The position numbers were made by a program, and so were the translations under genes. A DNA stretch of 64,000 bases. Origin: Actinoalloteichus_B caeruleus. GTDB taxonomy: Bacteria > Actinomycetota > Actinomycetes > Mycobacteriales > Pseudonocardiaceae. This document shows positions 17,189 through 26,341 of this stretch, piece after piece. The stretch lies in the NCBI RefSeq assembly GCF_000718005.1, contig NZ_JODV01000008.1; one strand, given 5' to 3'. Positions within the stretch are counted from its first letter, which is position 1. The number at the start of each line of letters is the position of its first letter. The notes beneath the pieces were generated by a model. It saw only the letters and a list, made by a program, of their open reading frames with translations, made no database searches and was not told where the DNA came from.

Positions 17189-19492
17189 ATGCAGAAACGC
17201 GACGAGTCCCACCCGCACGGCGGGGAACGCACCGCGGTCGACCCGCCAGGGGCCCCCTCACCCGGCCGGCTCGCGTCACTGGCGCGACACGACCTCCCGG
17301 CATCCCTGGTGGTGTTCCTGGTGGCGCTCCCCCTGTCCCTGGGCATCGCCGTGGCCACCGGCGCGCCGCTGATGGCGGGGCTGGTCGCCGCCGTGGTCGG
17401 CGGGGTCGTGGGTGGCGCGCTCAGCGGAGCCCCGCTCGGGGTGAGCGGACCGGCCGCCGGCCTGGTCGTGATCGTGGCCGGCTTCATCGAACAGTTCGGC
17501 TGGGCCGCGACCACCGGGATCGTCGTCGCCGCGGGCATCCTCCAGGTGGTACTCGGGCTGAGCCGCGTCGCGGGCGTGGCGTTGGCCCTCTCGCCGGCGG
17601 TGGTGCACGGCATGCTCGCCGGCATCGGGCTGACGATCCTGATCGGCCAGTTCCAGCTGGTCCTCGGGGCCGAGGCTCGGACGGGCGCCCTCGACAACCT
17701 CCGTGCCTTCGTACCGAACCTCGCCAACGCGCACCTGCCCACGGTCGTCATCGGTGGGCTCACCATCGGTCTGATGCTGGGCTGGCCTCGGCTGCGGCGG
17801 GTGAAGGCGGTACCGGCGGCCCTGGTCGCGGTGCTCGGGGCGACGATCACCGCCTGGGCGCTCGGTCTCGACGTCGACCGGGTCGCGCTTCCGGAGGACC
17901 CCCTCGGGGAGCTCGCGCTGCCCGAGATGCCGGCCGGACCGGTCGGGGCCATCGTCCTGGCGGTGCTCACCCTGGCGCTCGTCGCCAGCGTGGAGTCGTT
18001 GTTGGCCGCGGTCGCGGTCGACCGGATGCACTCGGGGCCACGGGCGAACCTGAACAGGGAACTGGTCGCGCAGGGCACCGCGAACATGGTCTCGGGCTCG
18101 CTCGGCGGGTTGCCTGTCACCCAGGTGATCGTGCGGAGCACCACGAACGTGGCGGCTGGAGCGCGCACCAGGGCTTCGGCGGTGATGCACGGGGTCTGGA
18201 TCGGTGTCTTCGTCCTGTTCCTGACCGACACGCTCGAGCTGATCCCGATGGCGGCGCTCGCGGCCGTGCTGGTCGTCGTCGGCGCCAAGCTCGTGAACGT
18301 CGCGCAGATACGGCTGCTGTGGCGGCACCGGGAGTTCCCCGTCTACGCCACCACGATGCTCGGCGTGGTGTTCATCGACCTGCTCTACGGTGTGCTGCTC
18401 GGGATCGCGGTGGCGGTGCTCGTCAGCCTGTACCGCCTCGCCCACCAGCGGGTGGAGGTCCGCGACCGGGGCTCCGGCGAGTGGCTGGTGCGGGTCCAGG
18501 GGTCGATGGTGTTCCTCGGGGCCGCCGGGTTGACCGAGCGGCTGCGGGCCATCCCGCCCGGCGGATCGGTCACGGTCGAACTGCACATCGACTTCATGGA
18601 CCACGCGGCCTTCGACGCCCTGCACGAGTGGCGGCGCGAGTACGAGCGCCAGGGGGGAACGGTCCGGGTCGAGGAGACCACCGGTGTGTGGTACCAGCAC
18701 GTCTCCGACGGGGCGCGGCCCCGCCGGCGCAAGAGCCCCGCGCACGTCGTGCCGCAGTGGCTGGCCTCCTGGCGGCACTGGCAGCACCCGGCCCGCTCGG
18801 CGATCCCCCGGCAGCGGGAACGCGGGGAGGACCCGATGATCCTGGGGATGCGGGAGTTCGAACGGCACTCCGCTCCTCTCGTCCGCCCCTACCTCGCGGA
18901 GTTGGCGACCAATGGTCAGCGCCCCAGCCAGCTCTTCCTCTGCTGCGCGGACTCCCGCGTCGTCCCCAACGTGATCACCACCAGTGGGCCGGGCGACCTG
19001 TTCACGGTCCGGAACGTGGGCAACCTGGTACCGCCGTGCGGCGCCCCCGGGGACGCCTCGGTCGGGGCCGCCGTCGAGTACGCGGTGCAGGCCCTGGCCG
19101 TCGACTCGATCACGGTGTGCGGGCACTCGCACTGCGGGGCGATGAACGCGGTCGCGCGGGGCGGGACCGAGGGGGACAGCCACCTGTCGAACTGGCTCGC
19201 CCACGCCGAACCGCTGGTGGTCCCCCCACCGCCGGCGCCGGCCGACGACCTGTCCGAGCCGGAACCGGCGTGCCAGCGGTCGCTGGCGGTGCGCAACGTC
19301 GTGCAGCAGCTGGCGAACCTGATGACCTACCCGTGCGTGCGGGATGCGGTCACCGAGGGCCGGCTGCGGCTGGTCGGTCTCTACTTCGACATCTCCGAGG
19401 CGAAGGTCTACCTGGTGGACCCCGGGACCGGGGAGCTGCGGGTCCCGGACGAGGGGGAGGCGGCACTGCCCCTGGCCGACGGCGCGGGGTGA
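17189..19492 (+). CDS. SulP-family anion (bicarbonate) transporter fused to beta-carbonic anhydrase
   Basis: The 767-residue protein has an N-terminal SulP transporter of about 10-12 helices (ALPLSLGIAVATGAPLMAG; GPAAGLVVIVAGFIEQFG; NRELVAQGTANMVSGSLGGL). A short STAS-like segment follows (MVFLGAAGLTERLRAIPPGG). The C-terminus is a complete beta-carbonic anhydrase: CADSR (Cys586, Asp588, Arg590) and HSHC (His646, Cys649) supply the zinc ligands. The fusion couples bicarbonate uptake to CO2/bicarbonate interconversion and is known in actinobacteria. ATG 17189 follows GAAGGA. Confidence 0.93.
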   Translation: MQKRDESHPHGGERTAVDPPGAPSPGRLASLARHDLPASLVVFLVALPLSLGIAVATGAPLMAGLVAAVVGGVVGGALSGAPLGVSGPAAGLVVIVAGFIEQFGWAATTGIVVAAGILQVVLGLSRVAGVALALSPAVVHGMLAGIGLTILIGQFQLVLGAEARTGALDNLRAFVPNLANAHLPTVVIGGLTIGLMLGWPRLRRVKAVPAALVAVLGATITAWALGLDVDRVALPEDPLGELALPEMPAGPVGAIVLAVLTLALVASVESLLAAVAVDRMHSGPRANLNRELVAQGTANMVSGSLGGLPVTQVIVRSTTNVAAGARTRASAVMHGVWIGVFVLFLTDTLELIPMAALAAVLVVVGAKLVNVAQIRLLWRHREFPVYATTMLGVVFIDLLYGVLLGIAVAVLVSLYRLAHQRVEVRDRGSGEWLVRVQGSMVFLGAAGLTERLRAIPPGGSVTVELHIDFMDHAAFDALHEWRREYERQGGTVRVEETTGVWYQHVSDGARPRRRKSPAHVVPQWLASWRHWQHPARSAIPRQRERGEDPMILGMREFERHSAPLVRPYLAELATNGQRPSQLFLCCADSRVVPNVITTSGPGDLFTVRNVGNLVPPCGAPGDASVGAAVEYAVQALAVDSITVCGHSHCGAMNAVARGGTEGDSHLSNWLAHAEPLVVPPPPAPADDLSEPEPACQRSLAVRNVVQQLANLMTYPCVRDAVTEGRLRLVGLYFDISEAKVYLVDPGTGELRVPDEGEAALPLADGAG

Positions 19493-19509
19493 GTGCGCGG
19501 GCGGTGGAC

Positions 19510-19548
19510 GTGGCGGTCCGGCGGCTGATCAGCCTGCCGGACCGCCAC
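19510..19548 (+). terminator. Strong factor-independent-type hairpin after the SulP gene
   Basis: Two perfectly complementary 13-base arms (19510-19522 and 19536-19548) enclose the 12-base palindrome GGCTGATCAGCC. The whole element is nearly one continuous stem. There is no U tract, as is common in high-GC actinomycetes. It sits 17 bases after the SulP stop and 20 bases before the decarboxylase start, separating the two transcription units. Confidence 0.7.
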
Positions 19549-19568
19549 CCCGTCAGTACGGTGCGGGC

Positions 19569-21011
19569 ATGGCGCGTGGACCGCTCTCCGGCGACCGGCC
19601 CGACGGCGACGACGAGGTGTCGGTGAACCCGGTGTTCACCGAGGAGCCGACGCGGGTTCCCCGGCACGCCCTGCCGCACCGGGGACTCCCGCCCCGGGTG
19701 GCCTACCAGGTGGTGCGCGACGAGCTGATGTTGGACGGCAACGCGCGCCTGAACCTGGCCACCTTCGTCACGACCTGGATGGACGAGGAGGCGGACGAGC
19801 TCATCGCGTTGTGCTCCGACCGCAACGTGGTCGACAAGGACGAGTACCCGAGGACCGCCGAGTTGGAGGAGCGGTGCGTCCACATGCTGTCCCGGCTGTG
19901 GAACGCCCCGGACCCGCGTCGGGCCGTCGGATGTTCGACGACGGGGTCGAGTGAGGCCTGCATGCTCGCCGGGCTGGCGTTGAAACGCCGGTGGCAGCAC
20001 CGCCGGCGGGCGGCGGGCGCGTCGACGGAGCGCCCGAACCTGGTGATGGGTGCCAACGTCCAGGTCTGCTGGGACAAGTTCGCCAACTACTGGGACGTCG
20101 AACCGAGGGTGGTGCCGATGTCGGGCGCCCGGTTCCACCTGTCCCCGGAGGAGGCGGTGGCCCGCTGCGACGACCACACGATCGGCGTGGTCGGCGTCCT
20201 CGGGTCGACCTTCGACGGCAGTTACGAACCCGTCGAGGACATCTGCCGGGCGTTGGACGAGCTGGAGGGGCGCGCCGGCCTCGACGTCCCGGTGCACGTG
20301 GACGCGGCCTCGGGTGGCATGGTGGCCCCCTTCTGCGACCCGGACCTGCGGTGGGACTTCCGGTTGTCCCGGGTCGCCTCGATCAACACCTCCGGCCACA
20401 AGTACGGGTTGGTGTACCCGGGCGTGGGCTGGGTGGTGTGGCGGGAACCGTCAGCGCTCCCGGAGGACCTGGTGTTCCGGGTGAACTACCTGGGTGGCGA
20501 CATGCCCACCTTCGCGTTGAACTTCTCCCGGCCGGGAGCGCAGGTCGTGGCGCAGTACTACAACTTCCTCCGGCTCGGCGTGACCGGTTACCGCCGCGTG
20601 CAGCTGTACTGCCGGGAGGTGGCCACCCGGCTCGCGGCAGCGGTGGCGGACCTGGGGCCGTTCCGCCTGGTCAGCGACGGCAGTCAGCTGCCGGTCCTCA
20701 CGTGGTGCCTCCGCGAGGACGTCACGGGGTACAGCGTGTTCGACGTGGCCGCGGCGCTGCGGGAGTCCGGCTGGCTGGTGCCGGCGTACACCTTCCCACC
20801 GGATCGCACCGACCTGTCCGTGCTCCGGGTCGTGGTGCGCAACGGTTTCACCAGGGACCTCTCGGACCTCTTCCTGGCCGATCTCCGGCGGGCGTTGCCT
20901 CGGCTGCGCCGTCAGACCGGTCCGGTGCGGGGGCCGGAGGCCGGCGGTTTCGACCACGGCGCGACCCGGTCCGGTGCCGCCCACCCTCGGCCTCGGCGTT
21001 CGCCGGGCTGA
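19569..21011 (+). CDS. Glutamate decarboxylase (PLP-dependent)
   Basis: The 480-residue group II decarboxylase converts glutamate to GABA, consuming a proton. Key features are LNLATFVTTWMDEEADELI, GCSTTGSSEACMLAGLALKRRW, the PLP aspartate in VHVDAASGGMVAPF, and the Schiff-base lysine in SGHKYGLVYPG (Lys278). The length is slightly longer than the E. coli enzyme because of a disordered C-terminus. The ATG at 19569 lacks a strong ribosome site; GTG codons near 19617 are alternatives. Its position after the bicarbonate transporter suggests an acid/pH theme, but a hairpin separates them. Confidence 0.92.
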   Translation: MARGPLSGDRPDGDDEVSVNPVFTEEPTRVPRHALPHRGLPPRVAYQVVRDELMLDGNARLNLATFVTTWMDEEADELIALCSDRNVVDKDEYPRTAELEERCVHMLSRLWNAPDPRRAVGCSTTGSSEACMLAGLALKRRWQHRRRAAGASTERPNLVMGANVQVCWDKFANYWDVEPRVVPMSGARFHLSPEEAVARCDDHTIGVVGVLGSTFDGSYEPVEDICRALDELEGRAGLDVPVHVDAASGGMVAPFCDPDLRWDFRLSRVASINTSGHKYGLVYPGVGWVVWREPSALPEDLVFRVNYLGGDMPTFALNFSRPGAQVVAQYYNFLRLGVTGYRRVQLYCREVATRLAAAVADLGPFRLVSDGSQLPVLTWCLREDVTGYSVFDVAAALRESGWLVPAYTFPPDRTDLSVLRVVVRNGFTRDLSDLFLADLRRALPRLRRQTGPVRGPEAGGFDHGATRSGAAHPRPRRSPG

Positions 21012-21076
21012 GGTGTTGTCGGGTGCGGCGGAGTCACCCCGAGTGCCCGGCCGCTCCCCTCCCCGTTGCCCGGCCG

Positions 21077-22381
21077 TCAGTCGGCCGGCGAGGCTGTTCC
21101 GTGCCCGGGGTCGACGAGCACGAGTTCGACGACGGGTACCTCCTGTTCGGGGCGAACGGTGGGCAACCGCAGCACCACGGACCCCTCCGGACCGGGGGCC
21201 ACCCGGTGCGGGACGTCGGGCCGCCAGTCGCGGATCTCGGTGAACTCCACCTCCGCGCCGTCGTGCAGGAAGGCGGCGTACTCGAGGTGCCCCGCGAGTC
21301 CCGGTAACACCACCTGCCCGGAGGGCCAGGCGAAGAGGTGCAGGTAGAGCCGGTCGCCGCGCTGGGTGAGGCGGCAGTCGTCCGGGGTGGGGAACCGCGA
21401 CGGCCCGGCCCCGTGGATGGCGTCGGAGTGGACCTCCAGCCAGTCACCGACCTCGGCGAGGAGGGCCCTGGCCCGGGGTTCGAACTCGCCCCGGGCGGTC
21501 GGGCCGACGTTGAGGAGCAGGTTGCCGTTCTTCGCGACGCCGTCCACCAGCACCCGGATCACCTGGCCGGCGTCGAGCCACTGCTGGAAGCCTGGCGCGT
21601 AGCCCCAGGACCCGTTGAGGGTGCGGCAGGTCTCCCAGGGGAGTCCCCGCTCGGTGAGGTCGTCGTGCGGGGACCGTTCCTCGGGGGTGAGGAAGTCGGC
21701 GGATCCGGGGAGGTCGAGGCGGTCGTTGACGAGCGTGGCGGGTGCGAGTTCCCGCACCATCGCGACGAGGTCCGCCGACCGCCAGTGGTCGCGTCCCTTG
21801 CCGTTGTCCAGGCCGGAAGCCGGCTCGGGGAAGGAGAAGTCGAACCACAACACGTCCGGCCGGTGGGCGGTCACCAGTTCCCGGACCTGGGCGTGCAGGT
21901 AGTCGACGTAGGAGTCGAGATCGCCCTCGTGGTTGTCGCCCCCGCGTTCCCAACGGGGGTGCATGCCGTCCCAGGGGTAATCGGGGTGGTGCCAGTCGAT
22001 CAGCGAGTAGTAGAAGCCGACGCGCAGGCCCTCGGCCCGGAAGGCGTCGACGAACTCGGCCAGCACGTCCCGGCCAGCGGGTGTGTTCGTCACCTTGTAG
22101 TCGGTGTGGGTGGAGTCCCACAGGCAGAAGCCCTCGTGGTGCTTGCTGGTCAGGATCGCGTACCGCATACCGGCTCGCCGGGCGTCACGCGCCCAGCGAG
22201 CCGGGTCGTAGCGGTCGCCCCGGAAGTGCCGGAAGTACCGGTCGTAGTGCTCGTCGTCGAGGTGTTCCCGCAGTTTGACCCACTCGTGCCTGGCGGCGAG
22301 GGAGTAGAGGCCCCAGTGCACGAAGAGGCCGAACCGGGCTTCGGTGAACCAGGCGGTCCGGGCCGCGACGGCGTCGGTCAT
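21077..22381 (-). CDS. Alpha-L-fucosidase-like glycoside hydrolase (GH29)
   Basis: The 434-residue enzyme lacks a signal peptide, so it is cytoplasmic. GH29 features include FGLFVHWGLYSLAARHEW at the start, AILTSKHHEGFCLWDS, FYYSLIDWHHPDY and RPDVLWFDFSFPEP, where the WFD aspartate matches the catalytic nucleophile region. NGSWGY and NLLLNVGPTARGEF follow. The C-terminal 100 residues form a beta-sandwich. ATG 22381 follows GAAGG; the upstream in-frame start at 22411 is less likely. It lies 81 bases downstream of the binding-protein gene and probably shares its transcript. Confidence 0.9.
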   Translation of the reverse strand: MTDAVAARTAWFTEARFGLFVHWGLYSLAARHEWVKLREHLDDEHYDRYFRHFRGDRYDPARWARDARRAGMRYAILTSKHHEGFCLWDSTHTDYKVTNTPAGRDVLAEFVDAFRAEGLRVGFYYSLIDWHHPDYPWDGMHPRWERGGDNHEGDLDSYVDYLHAQVRELVTAHRPDVLWFDFSFPEPASGLDNGKGRDHWRSADLVAMVRELAPATLVNDRLDLPGSADFLTPEERSPHDDLTERGLPWETCRTLNGSWGYAPGFQQWLDAGQVIRVLVDGVAKNGNLLLNVGPTARGEFEPRARALLAEVGDWLEVHSDAIHGAGPSRFPTPDDCRLTQRGDRLYLHLFAWPSGQVVLPGLAGHLEYAAFLHDGAEVEFTEIRDWRPDVPHRVAPGPEGSVVLRLPTVRPEQEVPVVELVLVDPGHGTASPAD

Positions 22382-22462
22382 TCCGGTGTCCTTCCTCGTG
22401 GGGTCGCCCATCCCCGGGTGCGCGTGCGCTGGTCGGCTCGGACGTCGACCACGGCCGGTGGA

Positions 22463-23737
22463 TCAACCGCCCAGTTGTCGTTTCGCGTCGGTGAGGAAGC
22501 GCTCGACGCCCTCCTCGACGGTGAGGCGGCCGAAGGCGACGTCGTCGTTGACGCGCTGGAAGTCCCGCTTGACGGCGCCCTCACCCGGCGGGGGCGGCGG
22601 GGGTGCGGTGGCGAGCTGGTCGGCGATCTCCTCCTCGAAGGTGAACACCGCGAGCTCGGCGCCCTCCAACTCACCACCGACGGCCTCGCGGACCTCGGCG
22701 TTGACCGGCATCCCCCGCGTGGTGCCCTGGATGAGGCCCGCGTCGACGTCGTTGATCATGAAGTCGACGAACAGGGCCGCCTCGGCGGGGTGGTCGGTGT
22801 TCGCGGCCACCGAGGCGAGCATGGACGGCTTCGCGTACTGCCCGAGCTCGTCACCGGAGGAGGGGAACGGGGCCAGGCCCATCGGGCGGCCCAGGGTCTG
22901 CTCGTAGGAGGTGAACCCGCTGTCGTAGCCGAACTCCGAGGCGGACCGGTTCTTGCCCATCGGGCTGGTGGCGATCGAGCCGTCCATGCCGGTGCTGATC
23001 TCCGGCGGGGTGGCGGCACCCGACTCGCGGAACTCGGCGGCGAGCTCCCAGAACTCGGCGAGGTCCTCGCCGTCGTAGCCGATCTGCCCGTCGTCGGTGA
23101 ACAGCTCCTTGCCCTGCTGCCGCAGCCACACCTCGAACCAGTCCTCGGCGCCGCCGAAGTCGGAGGTGCCGAACACGGAGGGCTCCGCGTCGCTGCCCTC
23201 GCTGATCGCGAGGGCAGCGGCGTGGAAGTCGTCCCAGGTCCAGCCGTCCTCCGGCGTGACCCCGGCGTCCTCCCAGAGTTCGCTGTCGTAGATGAGGACC
23301 TGGGTGTTCTGCGCCATGGGGATCCCGAAGAGCTGACCGTCGAGCTGACCGGAGGCCAGCAGCTCGTCGGGGATGTCCTCGGTCGCGAGGTTCTCCCCCG
23401 CCTCGCCGCTGGCGAGGTCGAGCAGCACCCCCCGGTCCGCGTACTCCCGCAGGTACCGGTAGTCCATCTGCACGATGTCCGGGGCGTTGCCCCCGGCGAC
23501 CTCGGTGGACAGCTTCTGGAAGTGGTTCTCGAAGGACGAGAAGGAGCTCTCCACCCTGATGTTCGGGTGGCGTTCCTCGAACAGGGCGATCGCCTCGTTC
23601 GTCGCCTGGGCACGGTCGTCGTTGCCCCAGTAGACGAAGCGGAGGGTGACGTCACCGTCGCCGCCGTCCTGCGATCCACACCCGGCCACCGCGACCGCGG
23701 CCGCCGCGGCGACGGCGAGAGGCCAACGTCTGCGCAT
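22463..23737 (-). CDS. Sugar ABC transporter substrate-binding lipoprotein
   Basis: The 424-residue protein has a lipoprotein signal peptide (MRRRWPLAVAAAAAVAVAGC, lipobox VAGC). The family 1 sugar-binding fold shows VTLRFVYWGNDDRAQA, FEERHPNIRVE, NAPDIVQMDYRYLREYA and DGQLFGIPMAQNTQVLIYD. It delivers an oligosaccharide to an ABC transporter, yet no permease or ATPase gene is adjacent. It must therefore use a transporter encoded elsewhere. ATG 23737 follows GGAAGGA. The fucosidase gene follows, so fucosylated oligosaccharides are the likely ligand (inference). Confidence 0.9.
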   Translation of the reverse strand: MRRRWPLAVAAAAAVAVAGCGSQDGGDGDVTLRFVYWGNDDRAQATNEAIALFEERHPNIRVESSFSSFENHFQKLSTEVAGGNAPDIVQMDYRYLREYADRGVLLDLASGEAGENLATEDIPDELLASGQLDGQLFGIPMAQNTQVLIYDSELWEDAGVTPEDGWTWDDFHAAALAISEGSDAEPSVFGTSDFGGAEDWFEVWLRQQGKELFTDDGQIGYDGEDLAEFWELAAEFRESGAATPPEISTGMDGSIATSPMGKNRSASEFGYDSGFTSYEQTLGRPMGLAPFPSSGDELGQYAKPSMLASVAANTDHPAEAALFVDFMINDVDAGLIQGTTRGMPVNAEVREAVGGELEGAELAVFTFEEEIADQLATAPPPPPPGEGAVKRDFQRVNDDVAFGRLTVEEGVERFLTDAKRQLGG

Positions 23738-24248
23738 GTTGCTGTCCTTCCTGGCTTCCCTTCCCGCCACCCCACGGCGCGCGGGGCCGGGGCCCGCCGA
23801 GATCGGCGCCCGCCGGTGCGGCCGTCGTGCCCGTTCCCGGCCGTGAGCGCGTCGTACGCGGGATCTGGTTGACCGAGTATGGGTGGTTCTCCCGGCCGGC
23901 CCGCCCTGTCATCGGATGTCTGGCCCTTCCCGGCCAATCCCCGTGGCCCCCGTGGGCCGGCGGGGTCGGGCGCCCGCGCCCCTCCGGGCGGGCGGTCGCC
24001 GGCCGCTCCGGTGGTCTGGTGGTCGAACGGCCTGGTCAGCGGGCCTGTCGGATGCCCTGGGGACCGGTGCGGCGGCGGGGAGGGTGCCAGCGGGACGGTT
24101 CCCCGGCGGGCGGCGGGCGATCGCCTAGGGTGGCGCCGGGCCACCCGTCGGCCGGCGAGGAGCGTCGGGCCGGGGACCCGCGGCCGCCCCCGGGGCGCAC
24201 CGCCGTGGACGGGTCGCGGCGGGCCCCGAACAGGGAGGGAATCTCGAC
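23738..24248. other. Divergent intergenic region
   Basis: About 510 bases separate the binding-protein gene and the GH43-like gene and should hold both promoters. The string CTGGTTGACC near 23869-23878 resembles CTGGTTGACT near the LacI-type site at 27.2 kb, so co-regulation is possible but weakly supported. No gene is seen. Confidence 0.4.
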
Positions 24249-25211
24249 GTGAGTGCCGGAACCGCACCGACCAGGGACGAGGCCGTCCGAGCTCCGCTGT
24301 ACCGGGATCCCGTGTACGACGGCGCCACCGACCCCACGTTGATCCACCACCGCGCGACCGGGGAGTGGTGGATGTTCTACACGCAGCGGCGGGCTACCGC
24401 CGACGTGGAGGGCTTCGCCTGGGTGCACGGCACGGACATCGGGGTGGCGACGAGTTCGGACGGGGGCGCGACCTGGCTGTACCGGGGGGTCGCCGAGGGC
24501 CTCGCCTTCGAGCGGGGGCGCAACACGTACTGGGCGCCCGAGGTGGTCTGGCACGAGGGCCAGTACCACATGTTCGTCTCCTACGTCCGGGGCGTGCCCA
24601 CGGACTGGATCGGCGAGCGGCTGATCCTGCACTACACGTCGTCGGACCTGTGGAGCTGGGAGTTCCGTTCGGAACTCGACCTGTCCAGCAGGAAGGTGAT
24701 CGACGCCGCTGTCGCCCCGCTACCGGGGGGCGGCTGGCGCATGTGGTTCAAGGACGAGGCGGACGACAGCCACATCCACGCGGCGGACTCGCCTGACCTG
24801 TTCGACTGGACGACGGTCGGCCCGGTGATCACCGACCGCCCGCAGGAGGGGCCCACGGTCTTCTCGTTCGCCGGCAGCCACTGGATGATCAACGACTTCT
24901 GGTCCGGTCTGTCCGTCTACCGGTCGGATGACCTCACCGCCTGGGAACTCCAGGACGAACCGATCCTGGACCGGCCGGGGGTGCGGGACGGCGACGACGG
25001 GCTGGGGCACCACGCGGTCGCGATCACGCAGGGGGAACGGGCCTTCCTCGTGTACTTCACCGAGCCCGGCGGAGAGCGCCGGGCACGGGTGCAGGTCGCC
25101 GAGCTCAGGGTGGTGGACGGTCGGCTGACCTGTGACCGCGACGCGCCGTTCTCCCTCACCCTGGACGCGGCCCGCACCGTGGAGTCGCGTGGTGGCCAGT
25201 TGCCCGGCTGA
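24249..25211 (+). CDS. GH43-like five-bladed beta-propeller glycoside hydrolase
   Basis: The 320-residue cytoplasmic protein (no signal) has the repeated propeller pattern of GH43/GH32/GH130-type enzymes: DPVYDGATDPTLIHHRATGE, GIGVAT-type strand DIGVATSSDGGATW, NTYWAPEVVWHEGQYHMFVS, and KVIDAAVAPLPGGGWRMWFK. The DPT aspartate and APE glutamate fit the base and acid positions of GH43 but were not aligned. The start at GTG 24249 follows GAGGGA. It lies within the carbohydrate gene set and could remove arabinosyl or xylosyl units. Confidence 0.8.
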   Translation: MSAGTAPTRDEAVRAPLYRDPVYDGATDPTLIHHRATGEWWMFYTQRRATADVEGFAWVHGTDIGVATSSDGGATWLYRGVAEGLAFERGRNTYWAPEVVWHEGQYHMFVSYVRGVPTDWIGERLILHYTSSDLWSWEFRSELDLSSRKVIDAAVAPLPGGGWRMWFKDEADDSHIHAADSPDLFDWTTVGPVITDRPQEGPTVFSFAGSHWMINDFWSGLSVYRSDDLTAWELQDEPILDRPGVRDGDDGLGHHAVAITQGERAFLVYFTEPGGERRARVQVAELRVVDGRLTCDRDAPFSLTLDAARTVESRGGQLPG

Positions 25212-25228
25212 CCACCACGCGGCCCCGG

Positions 25229-26341
25229 TCAGGTCGTTCCGACGAGACCGTCGGCGGCGGTCGGCAACGGGAGGGCCGGGGGCCGGGCGCAGGTGCTGGC
25301 GACCCGGACCCCCGACCCCGTCTCGTTCGAGGTGAGCACCGAGCGCATGACGTCGAGGACGTGCAGCGCGAGCCGCCCGCTGGCCCGGTGTTCGCGGTCG
25401 TGGGCCAGCGCGTCGGCGAGGTCGACCAGCCCGTAGCCGCGTTCGGTGTCCGGTGCCCCGGCCTGGGGGTGCTGTTCGACCCAGCCGTCCGACCCCGACC
25501 GCCACAGTTCGCAGCTGCCGTCGAAGGCGTTCGGGTCGGGGACGGACAGGGTTCCGGCCGTGCCGTACACCTCGATCCTCGGCAGCCGGGACGCGGCGAC
25601 GTCGAAGCTCACCATCAGGGTGCTGACCAGGCCGGACTCGTGGCGCAGCAACGCGGAGACGTGGGTGTCCACCTCGACCGGGACGCGGTCCCCCTGCCGG
25701 GGGCCGCTGCCCACCGTGCGGGTGTCAGTGGCGCGGCTCCCCGCCCCGAACACCTGCTCGACCGGGCCGAGGAGGCTGATCAGCGCGGTGAGGTAGTAGG
25801 GCCCCATGTCGAAGAGGGGTCCGGCGCCGGGCTGGTAGTAGAAGGCGGGGTCGGGGTGCCAGGTCTCGTGTCCCGGTGAGGTCCAGAACGCGGTGGCGGC
25901 GACGGCGTCGCCGACGGCGCCGGCGTCCAACAGGTGGCGCGCGGTCTGGAACCCGGTGCCCAGCACGGTGTCCGGCGCGCAGGCGACCCGCAGTCCCCGC
26001 CCCTCCGCGAAGTCCAGCACCGCCCCCGCCTCGGCCACGTCCAGGGCGAGCGGCTTCTCCACGTAGACGTGCTTGCCCGCCCGGAGCGCGGCCATGCTGA
26101 CCCCGGTGTGCGCGGCGGGGATGGTCAGGTTGACCACCACGTCCACGTCGTCACTGCTCAGCAGTTCGCCCACGGATCGGGCGGTGGCGGGTGGGTACGC
26201 GGCGGCGAGCTCGGTCGCCCGGTCCTCGACGAGGTCGGCGACGGCCGTCAGGTTCAACTCGGGACGGTCGGCGATGGTGCGCGCGTACCGCCGGCTGATC
26301 GTGCCGGCTCCGATGATGCCGATGTTCAACGGGCGGCCCAC
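25229..26341 (-). CDS. Gfo/Idh/MocA-family sugar oxidoreductase
   Basis: The 370-residue NAD(P)-dependent dehydrogenase has an N-terminal Rossmann fold (LNIGIIGAGTISRRYARTI), DVDVVVNLTIPAAHTG, and the family lysine in HVYVEKPLALD. The C-terminal GFO_IDH_MocA domain includes GPLFDMGPYYLTALISLLGP. It oxidises or isomerises a sugar or inositol derivative; the substrate is unknown. The GTG start at 26341 follows AAGGGGG and lies inside the end of the ThuA gene, so translation is coupled. The two proteins probably act in one pathway. The gene is convergent with the GH43-like gene. Confidence 0.9.
   Translation of the reverse strand: MGRPLNIGIIGAGTISRRYARTIADRPELNLTAVADLVEDRATELAAAYPPATARSVGELLSSDDVDVVVNLTIPAAHTGVSMAALRAGKHVYVEKPLALDVAEAGAVLDFAEGRGLRVACAPDTVLGTGFQTARHLLDAGAVGDAVAATAFWTSPGHETWHPDPAFYYQPGAGPLFDMGPYYLTALISLLGPVEQVFGAGSRATDTRTVGSGPRQGDRVPVEVDTHVSALLRHESGLVSTLMVSFDVAASRLPRIEVYGTAGTLSVPDPNAFDGSCELWRSGSDGWVEQHPQAGAPDTERGYGLVDLADALAHDREHRASGRLALHVLDVMRSVLTSNETGSGVRVASTCARPPALPLPTAADGLVGTT

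Noticed and set aside
17143..19626. 827-codon frame overlapping the SulP-carbonic anhydrase gene
   Set aside because: Arg/Gly-rich shadow frame. The overlapping frame has clear transporter and carbonic anhydrase motifs.
21338..23872. 844-codon plus-strand frame over the fucosidase and binding-protein genes
   Set aside because: It crosses two genuine minus-strand genes and has shadow composition without domains.
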